Shown: positions 8,259 to 16,749, numbered from the stretch's first letter. The stretch: 64,000 bases of DNA from DATFVA01 sp963721075 (GCA_963721075.1 CAVRHV010000006.1:62001-126000); one strand, 5' to 3'. A program made the numbers and translations. Notes: generated from the letters alone by a model not told the origin.

Positions 8259-10883
8259 CTATTTTACCTTCATAGCTATAAACGTGATATCATCTGCCTG
8301 CATACGATCGCCCATCCATTCATCTGCAGATTTTACCAGGCTCTCAATAATGGATTCAGGGGGACACTCAGCAAGCTCTCTGAACTTTTCTTTTACTCTC
8401 GGGTAATCATACATCTGTTCATTTTGATTCATTTGTTCGGGGAATCCATCCGTAAGAAGAAGAAGAGTGTCTCCGGGCTTTAGATCCTTTTCTACTACCT
8501 GGTACGAAAACCTTTTCATCGCACCCAGAGGCATACCCTGTATTAGTATCTCCTCAACTTCCTTCGTATCCTTATTATAATAATAAACCGGGGGCATACC
8601 GCCGCTGGTAACCGACAGCTTATGGTCTGTAATTCTTAAAAGACTAAACGACATAAGTATTCTGCCGAGCTTGATTTCTTTGATCATCCTTGTACAGTGA
8701 CTCATAAAGTCATTAAGCTCAAGTCTGGCAGCATCAGATGTAAAAAATCCTTTCATCAAAGTAACCATGATACCAGCCTGCAGTCCGTGGCCGGTAGCAT
8801 CACCGAAACCGATATGAAGGGGACCGCCCTCCTGCTGAATAAAGTCGTAGTAGTCACCTCCTACTTCCGTAGCCGTCCTCATAAATGCGGCTATTTCAAG
8901 ATTAGGCAGCTTCGGCAGTGTTTTGGGAAGCATCGACAGCTGCATCTGCCGGGCTTCTTCAAGTTCCTTGGTCTTACGTTCATTTTCTGCTTCAATCGCC
9001 CGTTTCTCAGCTTCTGTGGCCTTAAGCCTCAGCTGATTCTCACGTATCTGTGCTTTCTGTTCGCGTCTGTTTAATTCTATTCTCCTGGCTGCGTAAAGAA
9101 TTCCGAGAAAGATTACTATATAAACTCCGTAGGCAGTTTTCGTCTTCCACCAGGGGGGAGTTACCTCAATAAAAAGATCTGTGCCTGCATTATTCCATAT
9201 TCCGTCGTTGTTTGAACCTATAACCTTCAGAGTATATTTACCGGGTGAGAGATTAGTGAAAGTTATAGTGTGGTCGGTACCAAGCTGTATCCAGTTTTTA
9301 TTAAAACCTGTAAGTCTGTATTTAAAACGGTTTTCTGAGTTGTTATAATAACTTAATGCAGCGAACTGAAGGTTTATAATGTTGTCTTTATAGGTGAGGA
9401 ACAGACTATCCCTCTCAGAAATTCCTTTTTCAATAATAGGCTTTCCTTCTTTGTCGTCAGTATTATATCGTGTGTATTCCGTGAATACTATTGGAGGAAC
9501 AAACGTATTCCCTCTTATATCAGCAGGGTTGAAGATATTGAATCCATTGTTGCCTCCGAACAGCAGTCTGCCGGTTTTTTTATCCTTTGCAAATGCGCTT
9601 TGATTAAATTCATTACCCTGCAGTCCGTCCTGGTAAAAGTAATTTGTAAAGATTTCTGTCTGGGGGTTGAACCTGGAAAGTCCGTTATTGGTACTCAGCC
9701 AGAGGCTGCCGGAATTATCCTGGAGAATTCCGAATATGAACTCATTAGGCAGCCCGTCTTTCTCACGGTAGTTCTTAAACTTTCCGCTCTTCCTGTCATA
9801 CCTGCTTAGTCCCTTGGTTGTACCTACCCATACATTGTCATCCTTGTCGACATACACTCTGACTACATTATTATCAACAAGACTGTTAGGATCATCAGGA
9901 TTATTTTTCAGCTTAACGCTTTTATGACTTACAGGATCGAAGATATTTACACCTCCGCCGAAGGTGCCTATCCATAGTTTTCCCGATTTATCAAAAGCAA
10001 GCGACCAAACACGGTTCGAACTAATAGATGTTGAATCATTATCATCATGCATATACCGGACGAAACTGCCTGTGGCAGGATTAAAACTGTTAAGCCCTCC
10101 CTCATAAGTACCTATCCATAACACACCATTTTTATCCTCCTCTATCGCAAATACCCTGTTATCCGAGAGAGAATTTGTACTGGCCGGATTATTCTTGTAA
10201 TGACTGAATTTACCTGTAGAAAGATCTAAAGCATCAAGGCCGCTTCTCAGGTTCCCTATCCATAATATGCCCGATTTGTCTTCATAGAGCGTCTGTATTG
10301 AATTGCTCGAAATCCCGTTCTTTACTGCAGGATCATAAAGATATTTCTTAAACTGTTTTGTTTTATAATCGAATCTGTTCAGCCCGCCCCTGGTTCCGAT
10401 CCAGTAAACACCTTTTTCGGAAGCACACATTGAGAGCACGAAGTTATCGCTGAGGCTGTTGTTGTCGGACGGATCATGAGTGAAATGACTAAAAACCTGC
10501 GCAGCAGGATTAAAGTAATTTATTCCGCCTGCGTTAGTTCCCACCCAGATCATACCGCTGCGGTCTTCATATACCGACAGGATATAATTATCATTAAGAC
10601 TGGTTGGATCCGAAGGATCATTTTTGTAACTGATAAATGTATTATCTGCGGGATTAAATTTATTAAGTCCTCCGTTGGCAGTACCAACCCATAAATTGTG
10701 GTGCGAATCCTCGAAAATCGGCCATACATTATTATCCGAAAGGCTGTTAGGATTTCCGGGTTCATTGCGGTAGTGTTTAAAAGTACCGGTATCCTCATTA
10801 AATTCATCAAGTCCTCCCGCCGTACCTACCCAGAGATTGCCAATTTTGTCACGATATACAGAAAAAACTTTATCATCACTCAA
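8259..10883 (-). CDS. main fragment: propeller repeats, Y_Y_Y, transmembrane helix, SpoIIE phosphatase
   Basis: An 874-residue open stretch. Residues ~1-460 contain about nine propeller repeats of the form W-[IV]-G-T-x-x-G-G-[LI]-N-x-F-[ND], each followed by NSLSDN-like linkers. Residues ~500-575 form the Y_Y_Y domain (NLSPGKYTLKVIGSNNDG). A membrane helix near 590 (YGVYIVIFLGILYAA) is followed by a charged coiled coil (~605-650). The SpoIIE phosphatase follows (VGGDYYDF, GDATGHGLQAGIM, LLLLTDGFPEQM, ADDITFIAMK). Classical members of this propeller family carry a histidine kinase; here a phosphatase takes its place. The propeller would be periplasmic and the phosphatase cytoplasmic. Its true start is upstream, in two further frame-shifted pieces. 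Confidence 0.88.
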   Translation of the reverse strand: MSDDKVFSVYRDKIGNLWVGTAGGLDEFNEDTGTFKHYRNEPGNPNSLSDNNVWPIFEDSHHNLWVGTANGGLNKFNPADNTFISYKNDPSDPTSLNDNYILSVYEDRSGMIWVGTNAGGINYFNPAAQVFSHFTHDPSDNNSLSDNFVLSMCASEKGVYWIGTRGGLNRFDYKTKQFKKYLYDPAVKNGISSNSIQTLYEDKSGILWIGNLRSGLDALDLSTGKFSHYKNNPASTNSLSDNRVFAIEEDKNGVLWIGTYEGGLNSFNPATGSFVRYMHDDNDSTSISSNRVWSLAFDKSGKLWIGTFGGGVNIFDPVSHKSVKLKNNPDDPNSLVDNNVVRVYVDKDDNVWVGTTKGLSRYDRKSGKFKNYREKDGLPNEFIFGILQDNSGSLWLSTNNGLSRFNPQTEIFTNYFYQDGLQGNEFNQSAFAKDKKTGRLLFGGNNGFNIFNPADIRGNTFVPPIVFTEYTRYNTDDKEGKPIIEKGISERDSLFLTYKDNIINLQFAALSYYNNSENRFKYRLTGFNKNWIQLGTDHTITFTNLSPGKYTLKVIGSNNDGIWNNAGTDLFIEVTPPWWKTKTAYGVYIVIFLGILYAARRIELNRREQKAQIRENQLRLKATEAEKRAIEAENERKTKELEEARQMQLSMLPKTLPKLPNLEIAAFMRTATEVGGDYYDFIQQEGGPLHIGFGDATGHGLQAGIMVTLMKGFFTSDAARLELNDFMSHCTRMIKEIKLGRILMSFSLLRITDHKLSVTSGGMPPVYYYNKDTKEVEEILIQGMPLGAMKRFSYQVVEKDLKPGDTLLLLTDGFPEQMNQNEQMYDYPRVKEKFRELAECPPESIIESLVKSADEWMGDRMQADDITFIAMKVK

Positions 10884-11029
10884 GCTGGAAGGATCGCCGG
10901 GTTATGCATGTAAATAGTAGTTTTACCTGTAGAGGGGTCAACTTCTTTAAGTCCTGTTGGGGAACCCTGACCGCCAATCCACTGTACTCCGGAAGGATCA
11001 ATCCATAAGAGCCCCAAAAGTACTGTACC

Positions 11030-11326
11030 TTACATTGTAAAGATTAAGACTGTCTTTTGGAATTCGCGCAAATGATTCGGTACGAGGATTATATCTCTGA
11101 AAGCCGCCGCCCTGGTGTTTCTATGTAGAGATGTACCTGCAGTATCTTCATAAATTGAAAAGATGAAGTTGTTAATAAGACTGGTTGAATCCTCGGGATC
11201 ATTCTTAAAGATCTTTAAAATTATATCCATCATACCTGTTAAGTCCGTCCTGCGTACCAAACCACATAAACCCTTCGGCGTCCTGAAAAATACAGGTAAC
11301 GGAGCTCTGTGATAAACCGTCTTCAA
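11030..11326 (-). CDS. middle fragment of the propeller-SpoIIE gene
   Basis: Only the central part (FKNDPEDSTSLINNFIFSIYEDTAGT) is genuine propeller sequence. The first ~35 residues are an off-frame reading of the N-terminal fragment, and the last ~30 are an off-frame reading of a stretch that in another frame gives GGGFQRYNPRTESF. It is not an independent gene. Confidence 0.45.
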   Translation of the reverse strand: MKTVYHRAPLPVFFRTPKGLCGLVRRTDLTGMMDIILKIFKNDPEDSTSLINNFIFSIYEDTAGTSLHRNTRAAAFRDIILVPNHLREFQKTVLIFTM

Positions 11327-11417
11327 CCGTCAGATGGTTAAAGGCAATATGATTCTGCGCCTGCAAGGTATTTAGTAAAAACAGCGGCAGGATATATATC
11401 AGATATCTGAACTTCAT
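11205..11417 (-). CDS. N-terminal fragment of the propeller-SpoIIE gene, with signal peptide
   Basis: The true start of the propeller-SpoIIE gene. Residues 1-20 are a Sec signal peptide (MKFRYLIYILPLFLLNTLQA). The first propeller repeat follows: HLTVEDGLSQSSV is the family's hallmark opening, then GFMWFGTQDGLNRYDGYNF. The frame is lost near 11210 in AAAGATC. Confidence 0.65.
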   Translation of the reverse strand: MKFRYLIYILPLFLLNTLQAQNHIAFNHLTVEDGLSQSSVTCIFQDAEGFMWFGTQDGLNRYDGYNFKDL

Positions 11418-11502
11418 TAGCAGTCAGATCCTCCGGTAAGATAAATCTTTTTTCTGGTCGATCGAATAAATTCTGCGAGCTTAAAACTATCCAAATTTTC
11501 CA

Positions 11503-11540
11503 AATAAAAAAATCCCCGGGACTTTACGTACCGGGGATTT
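11503..11540 (-). terminator. Rho-independent terminator of the giant secreted-protein gene
   Basis: A perfect 10-bp stem (11510-11519 pairing with 11531-11540, CCGGGGATTT type) with an 11-base loop. On the minus strand it is followed by a run of seven T. It lies 14 bp beyond the stop codon at 11554, where the T9SS protein ends. Confidence 0.8.
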
Positions 11541-11553
11541 AATGATTTAATTA

Positions 11554-11916
11554 TTACTTCAGCAGCAGTAACTTCTTGGTCGAGACGTACGAACCGCTGA
11601 TTATTCTGTAGAAATAAACGCCGCTCGCAAATCCGCTCGCATTCCAGGTAACATTATAGTACCCGGGAGCCTGCTCATCATCAACCAGGGTTTTAACCAG
11701 GTTCCCGAGAATATCATAGATCTTTAGGGATACGTGGTTTTGAACCGGCAGCTGATAATTAATAGTTGTCGTGGGGTTAAAAGGATTAGGATAATTCTGC
11801 GACATTCCAAATTCCTTCGGTACCAGGGCATTTTCTCCGGTACTCTTCTTAAGGTTTGCTCCCATCATATTCTGTGAGAACTTCCAGGCATTTGTTAAAT
11901 GATTGAAGACATACAC
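11554..11916 (-). CDS. C-terminal T9SS sorting-domain fragment of the giant protein
   Basis: About 120 residues. After a short linker come NYPNPFNPTTTINYQLP, LKIYDILGNLVKTL, and GFASGVYFYRI ending KKLLLLK. This is the standard type A C-terminal sorting domain that directs export through the PorV/PorU type IX machinery. The preceding fragment runs into this one by a single-base shift near 11926 (QD then TNYVYVFNHL). Confidence 0.75.
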   Translation of the reverse strand: MYVFNHLTNAWKFSQNMMGANLKKSTGENALVPKEFGMSQNYPNPFNPTTTINYQLPVQNHVSLKIYDILGNLVKTLVDDEQAPGYYNVTWNASGFASGVYFYRIISGSYVSTKKLLLLK

Positions 11917-11920
11917 ATAA

Positions 11921-12586
11921 TTAGTCCTGCTTCAAGGAGTCGATGGCCTTGCCAAGCTCAGTATTAGCACTTGCCAGTAGTTCTTCGCAGTTGGAAACTA
12001 CACAGGCTCCGGGTTCGGTTGCATCATCTCTTGAAATTTCTGCTATACGGTAGCCGCCAAGCTTCAGCCATTCAATTGCCTGATCGATCTTGCTGCCGAA
12101 ATTAGTATTGCTTATATAAGAATAAATCTTATTTGAAGCAGTCGTGAGGTTATCGTAGAATGATAATCCTTTATTTGTCTTCAGTCTGTCATTGTCATTC
12201 GACTGGAAGTAGGTTAGAGCACTTTCTAAAAGACTGATTGCATTATTAAGGTCTTTCTTGGTGTTATTATCCAGACTGCAATTATTATTTGAAGGACAAT
12301 AATGCGACATAATCCAGTTCAGATTATCAAGTGCCCACTGAATATATACCTTGCCTGAAATTGAGAAAGGATCGGCTTCAGGAGCAACATAAATTGAATG
12401 CTCAGCTGTAAGTAGATACTGATTATTAACAGTATCGCTGCCGCCGCCATTATCTGATGCAATAAATTCAAGTTTATACGCACCCAGATCAGATGTTGTA
12501 AATGAGGCCGTATAGGTCCCGTTCGAAGTAAACGCTAGTTGCCTTATTGTCTGACCATAATCCGGAGAGGTGATCCTGACCAGCAC
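11921..12586 (-). CDS. penultimate fragment of the giant protein (Ig-like and helical region)
   Basis: 221 residues. The first ~75 are beta-rich and Ig-like (TYTASFTTSDLGAYKLEF). The next ~140 are helical with paired Cys (HYCPSNNNCSLD and ACVVSNCEE). The Cys pairs and Asn/Ser-rich composition suit an exported protein. No family recognised. It is in a different frame from both neighbours and is not an independent gene. Confidence 0.55.
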   Translation of the reverse strand: MLVRITSPDYGQTIRQLAFTSNGTYTASFTTSDLGAYKLEFIASDNGGGSDTVNNQYLLTAEHSIYVAPEADPFSISGKVYIQWALDNLNWIMSHYCPSNNNCSLDNNTKKDLNNAISLLESALTYFQSNDNDRLKTNKGLSFYDNLTTASNKIYSYISNTNFGSKIDQAIEWLKLGGYRIAEISRDDATEPGACVVSNCEELLASANTELGKAIDSLKQD

Positions 12587-12593
12587 AACTGCA

Positions 12594-13040
12594 TCATCTA
12601 TATACGAGCCTGATCGTTATTGTATGTTCGCCCGAGGTATTGGGTTCAGCACCCTGGAATAGAGTAGCTGCAATATTAACAGTCGCCGGGGTAACTACTC
12701 CATTTTGATCTGTGCTTATATAGTAACGCTCTTTATTAGTATTCACATCAAATACATAATCGGAATGATTGTCCATATAAACATGTAATGATTCCGTTGA
12801 GTCAGGAGCTGTAGTCTGAACAATCGCATATGTCCATTGCCCGAGCCCCGGGTTATTTATGTGAAAATACTTGTAAGGTACTCCGTTAGTTCCATAACCA
12901 TCTACATAAGTAACATTGTAAGGCGAGTTCTGGTAATTGTCCTTTGTGATAGCTCCTGGCGGAAGTGTCGGGGAGTTCATTATACTTCCCGGGGGAAGCG
13001 GTATGATATCAAATTCACTTCCCTCCCAGCTTAATCCCAT
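12594..13040 (-). CDS. fragment of the giant protein after the LSWEGG repeats
   Basis: 148 residues from the first ATG, but the same frame stays open upstream to an in-frame TAG at 13164-13166 and so includes six of the hexapeptide repeat units. After the repeats it gives a Pro/Gly linker (IIPLPPGSIMNSPTLPPGAI) and a beta-rich domain with TYAIVQTTAPDSTESLHVYM, probably the second half of a secreted module. Not an independent gene. Confidence 0.55.
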   Translation of the reverse strand: MGLSWEGSEFDIIPLPPGSIMNSPTLPPGAITKDNYQNSPYNVTYVDGYGTNGVPYKYFHINNPGLGQWTYAIVQTTAPDSTESLHVYMDNHSDYVFDVNTNKERYYISTDQNGVVTPATVNIAATLFQGAEPNTSGEHTITIRLVYR

Positions 13041-13052
13041 ATCGAGAGATGC

Positions 13053-13214
13053 ACCTTCCCAGGATAATCCTCCCTGCCAGGAAAGCCCGCCCTGCCATGA
13101 TAATCCGCCTTCCCAGGATAAACCGTCCTGCCAGGAGAACCCACCCTCCCAGGATAACCCACCCTAACCAGATAATCCGCCCTCCCAGGATAACCCACCC
13201 AGCCAGGATAAGTC
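13053..13214 (-). repeat. nine-unit 18-bp tandem repeat encoding LSWEGG hexapeptides
   Basis: Nine contiguous 18-bp units; the AGGATA-like core recurs at 13061, 13079, 13097, 13115, 13133, 13151, ~13169, 13187 and 13205, with no change in period. On the minus strand each unit reads L-S-W-[E/Q]-G-G. A tenth, slightly separated LSWEGS follows near 13020. The seventh unit has diverged and carries an in-frame TAG at 13164-13166. The repeat lies between the VWA-like region and the C-terminal modules of the giant protein. Confidence 0.85.
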
Positions 13215-13261
13215 CTCGAGAAATAATATCGCTGTTTATATCACCTGAGTGATAGGATATT

Positions 13262-13525
13262 TCAAGACCAAGCAGACGTCAGCCATATTGTATTAACCAC
13301 ATCAGGTATTTCAGCCGACTTTTGTATTGCCGAATACTGACCGCCGGTTTTATTTGCAAGCCAGCTCATCAGATCCTGTCCTGCTTCAAGATCGTTATAT
13401 CCCATCGTATATATGTTAATATTCGGATTGTACGTTAATGAGTCAGTTATTAAATCAACATTTGAAATTTCTCCGGCACTAAACAGTATGATTACTTTTT
13501 TATGAACGGACGAAGGTGAGAACAT
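13262..13525 (-). CDS. VWA-domain C-terminal fragment of the giant protein
   Basis: 87 residues. KKVIILFSAGEISN resembles the central strand and second metal-site loop of a VWA domain, and DLMSWLANKTGGQYSAI resembles its usual last helix and strand. The first half of the domain lies at 13718-13800; the connecting segment (13526-13717) is split by about three further shifts but still reads as VWA sequence (RSGDQIGIVNGTDDF). Confidence 0.55.
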   Translation of the reverse strand: MFSPSSVHKKVIILFSAGEISNVDLITDSLTYNPNINIYTMGYNDLEAGQDLMSWLANKTGGQYSAIQKSAEIPDVVNTIWLTSAWS

Positions 13526-13717
13526 TTGTTCCGCTTTACTGATCCTTTGCGCCAGGTTGCCGCCGCGATGAATTAGGCTGGAGTGCTGTAAGGTATGTTG
13601 ATTTTGGTGCTGAAATCACCGCCGATCGCGATAAAAGTCATCAGTACCGTTAACAATTCCTATTTGATCGCCGGACCTCAGTCTTACTCACAAGTTCAAC
13701 TGAGGCATTCTTGAGAT

Positions 13718-13984
13718 TTAGCTAAATCCGTCAAGTATGTCTGGAGATGTAAAATTCTCTGAACCATCAAAGACAAGCACAATATCATAGTAAATTGGCC
13801 CGAGGTTGTTATAAATATAATTTATTCCGCCTATATCATAAGTAGTAACATCAGACTGATGTACATATGAGTCAGGCATCAGCGTCCTTTTATAAGTCTC
13901 GCCTTTACCGATCTTACCATACATCGTGGCATCTTCGTTGTTCGTTTTCAGATCGGGAGTCCAGGTTAAGATCTCCCGGATCAT
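13718..13984 (-). CDS. metalloprotease end / VWA start fragment of the giant protein
   Basis: 88 residues. NNEDATMYGKI supplies the Met-turn expected after the HExxHxxGxxD motif of matrixin-like metalloproteases. The sequence then runs into a VWA domain opening DIVLVFDGSENF, whose D-x-S-like motif would be the metal-ion-dependent adhesion site. It overlaps the previous fragment in another frame, marking a shift near 13970. Confidence 0.55.
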   Translation of the reverse strand: MIREILTWTPDLKTNNEDATMYGKIGKGETYKRTLMPDSYVHQSDVTTYDIGGINYIYNNLGPIYYDIVLVFDGSENFTSPDILDGFS

Positions 13985-15194
13985 AAAGATCCGCTAGACC
14001 TGAATAGTGACCGGCCTCGTGTGTTGCTGTATTCTGTACATCGAGGTTATCCGCTGATCCGTCGGTAGCCCAGGTATAATGTCCCTGTCCTGTAAGCGAT
14101 ATAGGATCACCGTTAAAAGCCATATCAACATCGGTAAGCTCTCCATTAAAAGCATTGTACCTTACTCTTGTTACCGCTATAACGTTCGTTGGAGCTCCGA
14201 TAATGCTTTCCCAGTCGTTTGAATTCGGGATCCAGACGATATTGTTGATACCATCAGGATTACCGCCCCACAGCTCGGATGTATCTGATGATGCTCTGGT
14301 ATATGTCAGCTGGTCAAGAGAACTCCATGTATTAAACGCAGTCTGAACTTCATCATCATAGCCTCTGCTTACAATCGACTGAGCAACTGAGTAAGTACTG
14401 TTTCCGCCCTCCCAGTGAAGAGGGATACCCGCAAGGGTTTTATTTACTTTATAGTGAAGTCCTTCATCTGTTGAAATCGGGATGGATGCTGAAAACTCAG
14501 AAGTATTTCCGGAAGCATCATAAACAAGAGAACTGATATAGTCCGAGTTGTTTACCGGGACATTTGCAATATTAGCTGTGAACTGAACCTGTCCGTAAAT
14601 ATCAGTAGTCACCTGTTTCTCACCAAGATACGTTTGTCCTGCCCTCTTTCCTCCCGTGGGAGTTGAATAAAACTGGATGGTAAGTGGAGTTGAAGGTGTA
14701 CTGGAAAGATTTCCAACAACACCTGTACCCTGAGCTGATGTATATGCTGCCGAAAGATCAGGATAATTCTGCAGGTTATTTGCACCTGTGTCGCCGTCGC
14801 CGCCGTCATTTGCGGTTATTCCGTCCTGCTGGGGAGGACTTCCGGCCCACAGATCAATTCCAATTCCTGTATTTGAAAAGATGGAATTAGCAAGAATTTT
14901 ATTTCCTGTTCCCGATTTCACTGCAACGCCTGAGGTCAGGTAGCCGCTGATCGTATTCTGAGAAATATTACTTCCGCTGGTTCCGTCTATAAATACACCA
15001 TAATTTGCATTCGATGAAATAGTGTTCTGTGTCAGGGCAGCTGGACTTGCAGAGTTAAGTGAAACTCCGAAATTGAGATTCTGATTTATAGTATTGCCCG
15101 TGATATCTCCAGTGCTTCCGCTCAGTAACATACCTCCTGCAGTATTTGAGACAACATTATTATCAGAAATCAGACAGCTGGCTGCAGCTGTCAA
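13914..15194 (-). CDS. beta-helix and zinc metalloprotease fragment of the giant protein
   Basis: 426 residues. The first ~160 are NosD-like beta-helix repeats (GNTINQNLNFGVSL, NTISSNANYGVFID). Next is a beta-rich linker, then a matrixin-like peptidase domain from about residue 245, with the zinc motif HEAGHYSGLADLYDPG. The last ~17 residues are off-frame; the true continuation, with the Met-turn, is the fragment at 13718-13984. The peptidase is probably surface-displayed. Substrate unknown. Confidence 0.7.
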   Translation of the reverse strand: MTAAASCLISDNNVVSNTAGGMLLSGSTGDITGNTINQNLNFGVSLNSASPAALTQNTISSNANYGVFIDGTSGSNISQNTISGYLTSGVAVKSGTGNKILANSIFSNTGIGIDLWAGSPPQQDGITANDGGDGDTGANNLQNYPDLSAAYTSAQGTGVVGNLSSTPSTPLTIQFYSTPTGGKRAGQTYLGEKQVTTDIYGQVQFTANIANVPVNNSDYISSLVYDASGNTSEFSASIPISTDEGLHYKVNKTLAGIPLHWEGGNSTYSVAQSIVSRGYDDEVQTAFNTWSSLDQLTYTRASSDTSELWGGNPDGINNIVWIPNSNDWESIIGAPTNVIAVTRVRYNAFNGELTDVDMAFNGDPISLTGQGHYTWATDGSADNLDVQNTATHEAGHYSGLADLYDPGDLNLDSRSENEQRRCHDVW

Positions 15195-15235
15195 ACTTAT
15201 TCCAGGACCTGAATTTGATGAAATGCCATTGTTTG

Positions 15236-15847
15236 TTATCTGACAGTTATTCGGTGAATAATCGATACTCCGAAATTCGAATTCTGACTGATAGTGTTTC
15301 CTGAGAGAGTTGAAGTACTGCCTGTTAAAGAAACTCCACCGCCTGAATTGGAGGAGATGGTGTTATTTGTAATCGGAGAGTTATTTGCATTAGTAAGTGC
15401 AATTCCAATCCCTGTGTTGCCATGAATATTATTCGCCGATAAATTTCCGATTGTGTTATTATTGGCAGTAATATTAATACCATTTAATGACGAACCCGTA
15501 ATCTCATTACCATTTATATTATTTCCGGTTGAACTGATCGATATACCTGAAATTTTATTAGCCTTAATAATATTTCCGCCGGCTGTCGAAAGGTTCATAC
15601 CGTAGCCTGAAGGATTACTAATGGCCAGGCCTTGTATTGTCGATCCTCCGCCTGTAATGGCGAGGTTTCCGTAAGTTCCATTAACTTGTACAACCGGGAT
15701 ACCAACGTATCCATTTTGAACTGTTGCATCAAGAGTTATAGCCTCGGTTACTGCCGGAAGCGGTGTCGCAGGCTGTATTATATAAGGAGCATTACCGGGA
15801 ATGTAGAAATAAACAGTCTGATATCCTGCAAGTGCATCAGCCTCCAT
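15236..15847 (-). CDS. beta-helix fragment of the giant protein
   Basis: 203 residues starting in the CSLREA-type segment (MEADALAG; the residues before it, VTLRSAI, are in the same frame upstream). It continues into right-handed parallel beta-helix repeats rich in N-x-I-x-G-N and NNTIGNLSANN patterns. The frame is lost near 15240. CSLREA-beta-helix modules are common in large surface proteins of environmental bacteria. No catalytic motif is visible in this part. Confidence 0.6.
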   Translation of the reverse strand: MEADALAGYQTVYFYIPGNAPYIIQPATPLPAVTEAITLDATVQNGYVGIPVVQVNGTYGNLAITGGGSTIQGLAISNPSGYGMNLSTAGGNIIKANKISGISISSTGNNINGNEITGSSLNGINITANNNTIGNLSANNIHGNTGIGIALTNANNSPITNNTISSNSGGGVSLTGSTSTLSGNTISQNSNFGVSIIHRITVR

Positions 15848-16185
15848 TATAGCAGAACGCAGTGTTACCTGTCCGTTGCCTGCATCAGCAGTGCCGTCTC
15901 CCGGGTTTAGATCGGGGGCATCGCCTGTTGAATTTACTATAAACCATGGAAGATGTTTATCATCAACTATCTGATCGATATTATATACTCTGAGATGGTT
16001 ATTGTAGGGTGAATAATCTTTAAGCGCTTTTACCCCGTTATAATAAGTAAATTGATTAAATGACCATTGGCCATTGATATAAGCGGAGAGCGACTGTGGA
16101 TAGGGTTCTGATGGGTTACCGTTACCGCCCGAACCATTTATATTATTATCACCAAGTGCAATTCTCCAGATTCTGATCTCATCAA

Positions 16186-16749
16186 TTAAACCTTTAAAAG
16201 TACCCTCACTTGACTGACCAACATATAACCCGCCTGACCCGAACTATGTCCTGCACCCAATGTTGCACTGACAGTTTTAACATTACTGCCATTATAGTAT
16301 AATTTTAGCGTTTGGCCATCATACGTTACCGCTATATAAACCCACGTGAATGCAGGAATCGGTGCCTGGCCGCTTGTGCTTACCTGTCCCGCTCCGTTTC
16401 CGATCTTAAAGTAAGCAACTTTGTCCTGAATATACAAAGAGAAAGTCTTATAGCCGTCATCAAATCCTCTGTAAATGATCGGCATTTTCACACCCGGATT
16501 ATCTCCAAGCAGATAAACCCAGGCTTCAACAGAAATACTGTCGTTGCTGTATGCCGGATTATCAAAGTACTGATAACCGGCCTGGTTTGCATTAGTTGAA
16601 GGGATAGGATTGCCATCAGTAATGCTTGCGCTTCCTGTGGTACCGTTAAATACATACGAATTATTTGAATCAGCGTAAATCCCCGTTGCCCATAGAATAA
16701 CAAAAGCTGTTATAATTAAATATATTTTCTTAAATAAAAACAAACTCAT
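16186..16749 (-). CDS. N-terminal fragment of the giant protein: signal peptide and LamG domain
   Basis: 187 residues. Residues 1-26 are a Sec signal peptide (hydrophobic core YLIITAFVILWATGI, cleavage near YADS). Residues ~30-180 form a LamG/concanavalin A-like domain: SISVEAWVYL, WVYIAVTYDGQTLKLYYNG and AGYMLVSQVR. The final residues are off-frame; EGTFKGLIDEIRIW continues the domain in another frame just downstream. This fragment fixes the start and the export route of the giant protein. Confidence 0.7.
   Translation of the reverse strand: MSLFLFKKIYLIITAFVILWATGIYADSNNSYVFNGTTGSASITDGNPIPSTNANQAGYQYFDNPAYSNDSISVEAWVYLLGDNPGVKMPIIYRGFDDGYKTFSLYIQDKVAYFKIGNGAGQVSTSGQAPIPAFTWVYIAVTYDGQTLKLYYNGSNVKTVSATLGAGHSSGQAGYMLVSQVRVLLKV

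Larger units (their letters stand above)
8259..11417 (-). pseudogene. propeller - Y_Y_Y - SpoIIE phosphatase sensor, frameshifted in at least four places
   Basis: One reading of the minus strand from 11417 to 8259 gives a single ~1050-residue protein: signal peptide, two beta-propellers of two-component-regulator repeats, Y_Y_Y domain, one membrane helix, coiled coil, SpoIIE phosphatase. The frame changes near 11210, 11125, 11015 and 10900. Two of these lie at homopolymers: CCCC/AAAA at 11012-11019, and a GGG at 10899-10901 where one more base would restore NPGDPSSLSDD. Protein similarity continues unbroken across all four shifts, including the part between 10884 and 11029 where no long frame exists. 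This is either read error or a very recent pseudogene. It lies just upstream of, and on the same strand as, the partner-switch genes. Confidence 0.75.
11554..16749 (-). pseudogene. giant secreted T9SS protein (LamG, CSLREA beta-helix, metalloprotease, VWA, LSWEGG repeats), multiply frameshifted
   Basis: Read across frame changes, the minus strand from 16749 to 11554 encodes one protein of roughly 1700 residues. Domains in order: signal peptide; LamG/concanavalin-like domain; a CSLREA-like opening (VTLRSAIMEADA, near 15845); a right-handed beta-helix of N-T-I repeats; a zinc metalloprotease with HEAGHYSGLAD and an ATMYG Met-turn; a von Willebrand A domain; hexapeptide LSWEGG repeats; a second secreted region; and a T9SS type A sorting domain. 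The frame changes at least nine times, with no loss of protein similarity. The 15848-16185 stretch has no long frame but still reads as the LamG end and CSLREA start. Sequence error is the likeliest cause; a genuine decaying surface gene is possible. A terminator follows the stop. Confidence 0.75.

Noticed and set aside
12937..13252. Two plus-strand frames rich in Pro, Cys and Gln across the hexapeptide repeat
   Set aside because: They are the antisense reading of the LSWEGG repeat; they lack a start context and domain similarity.
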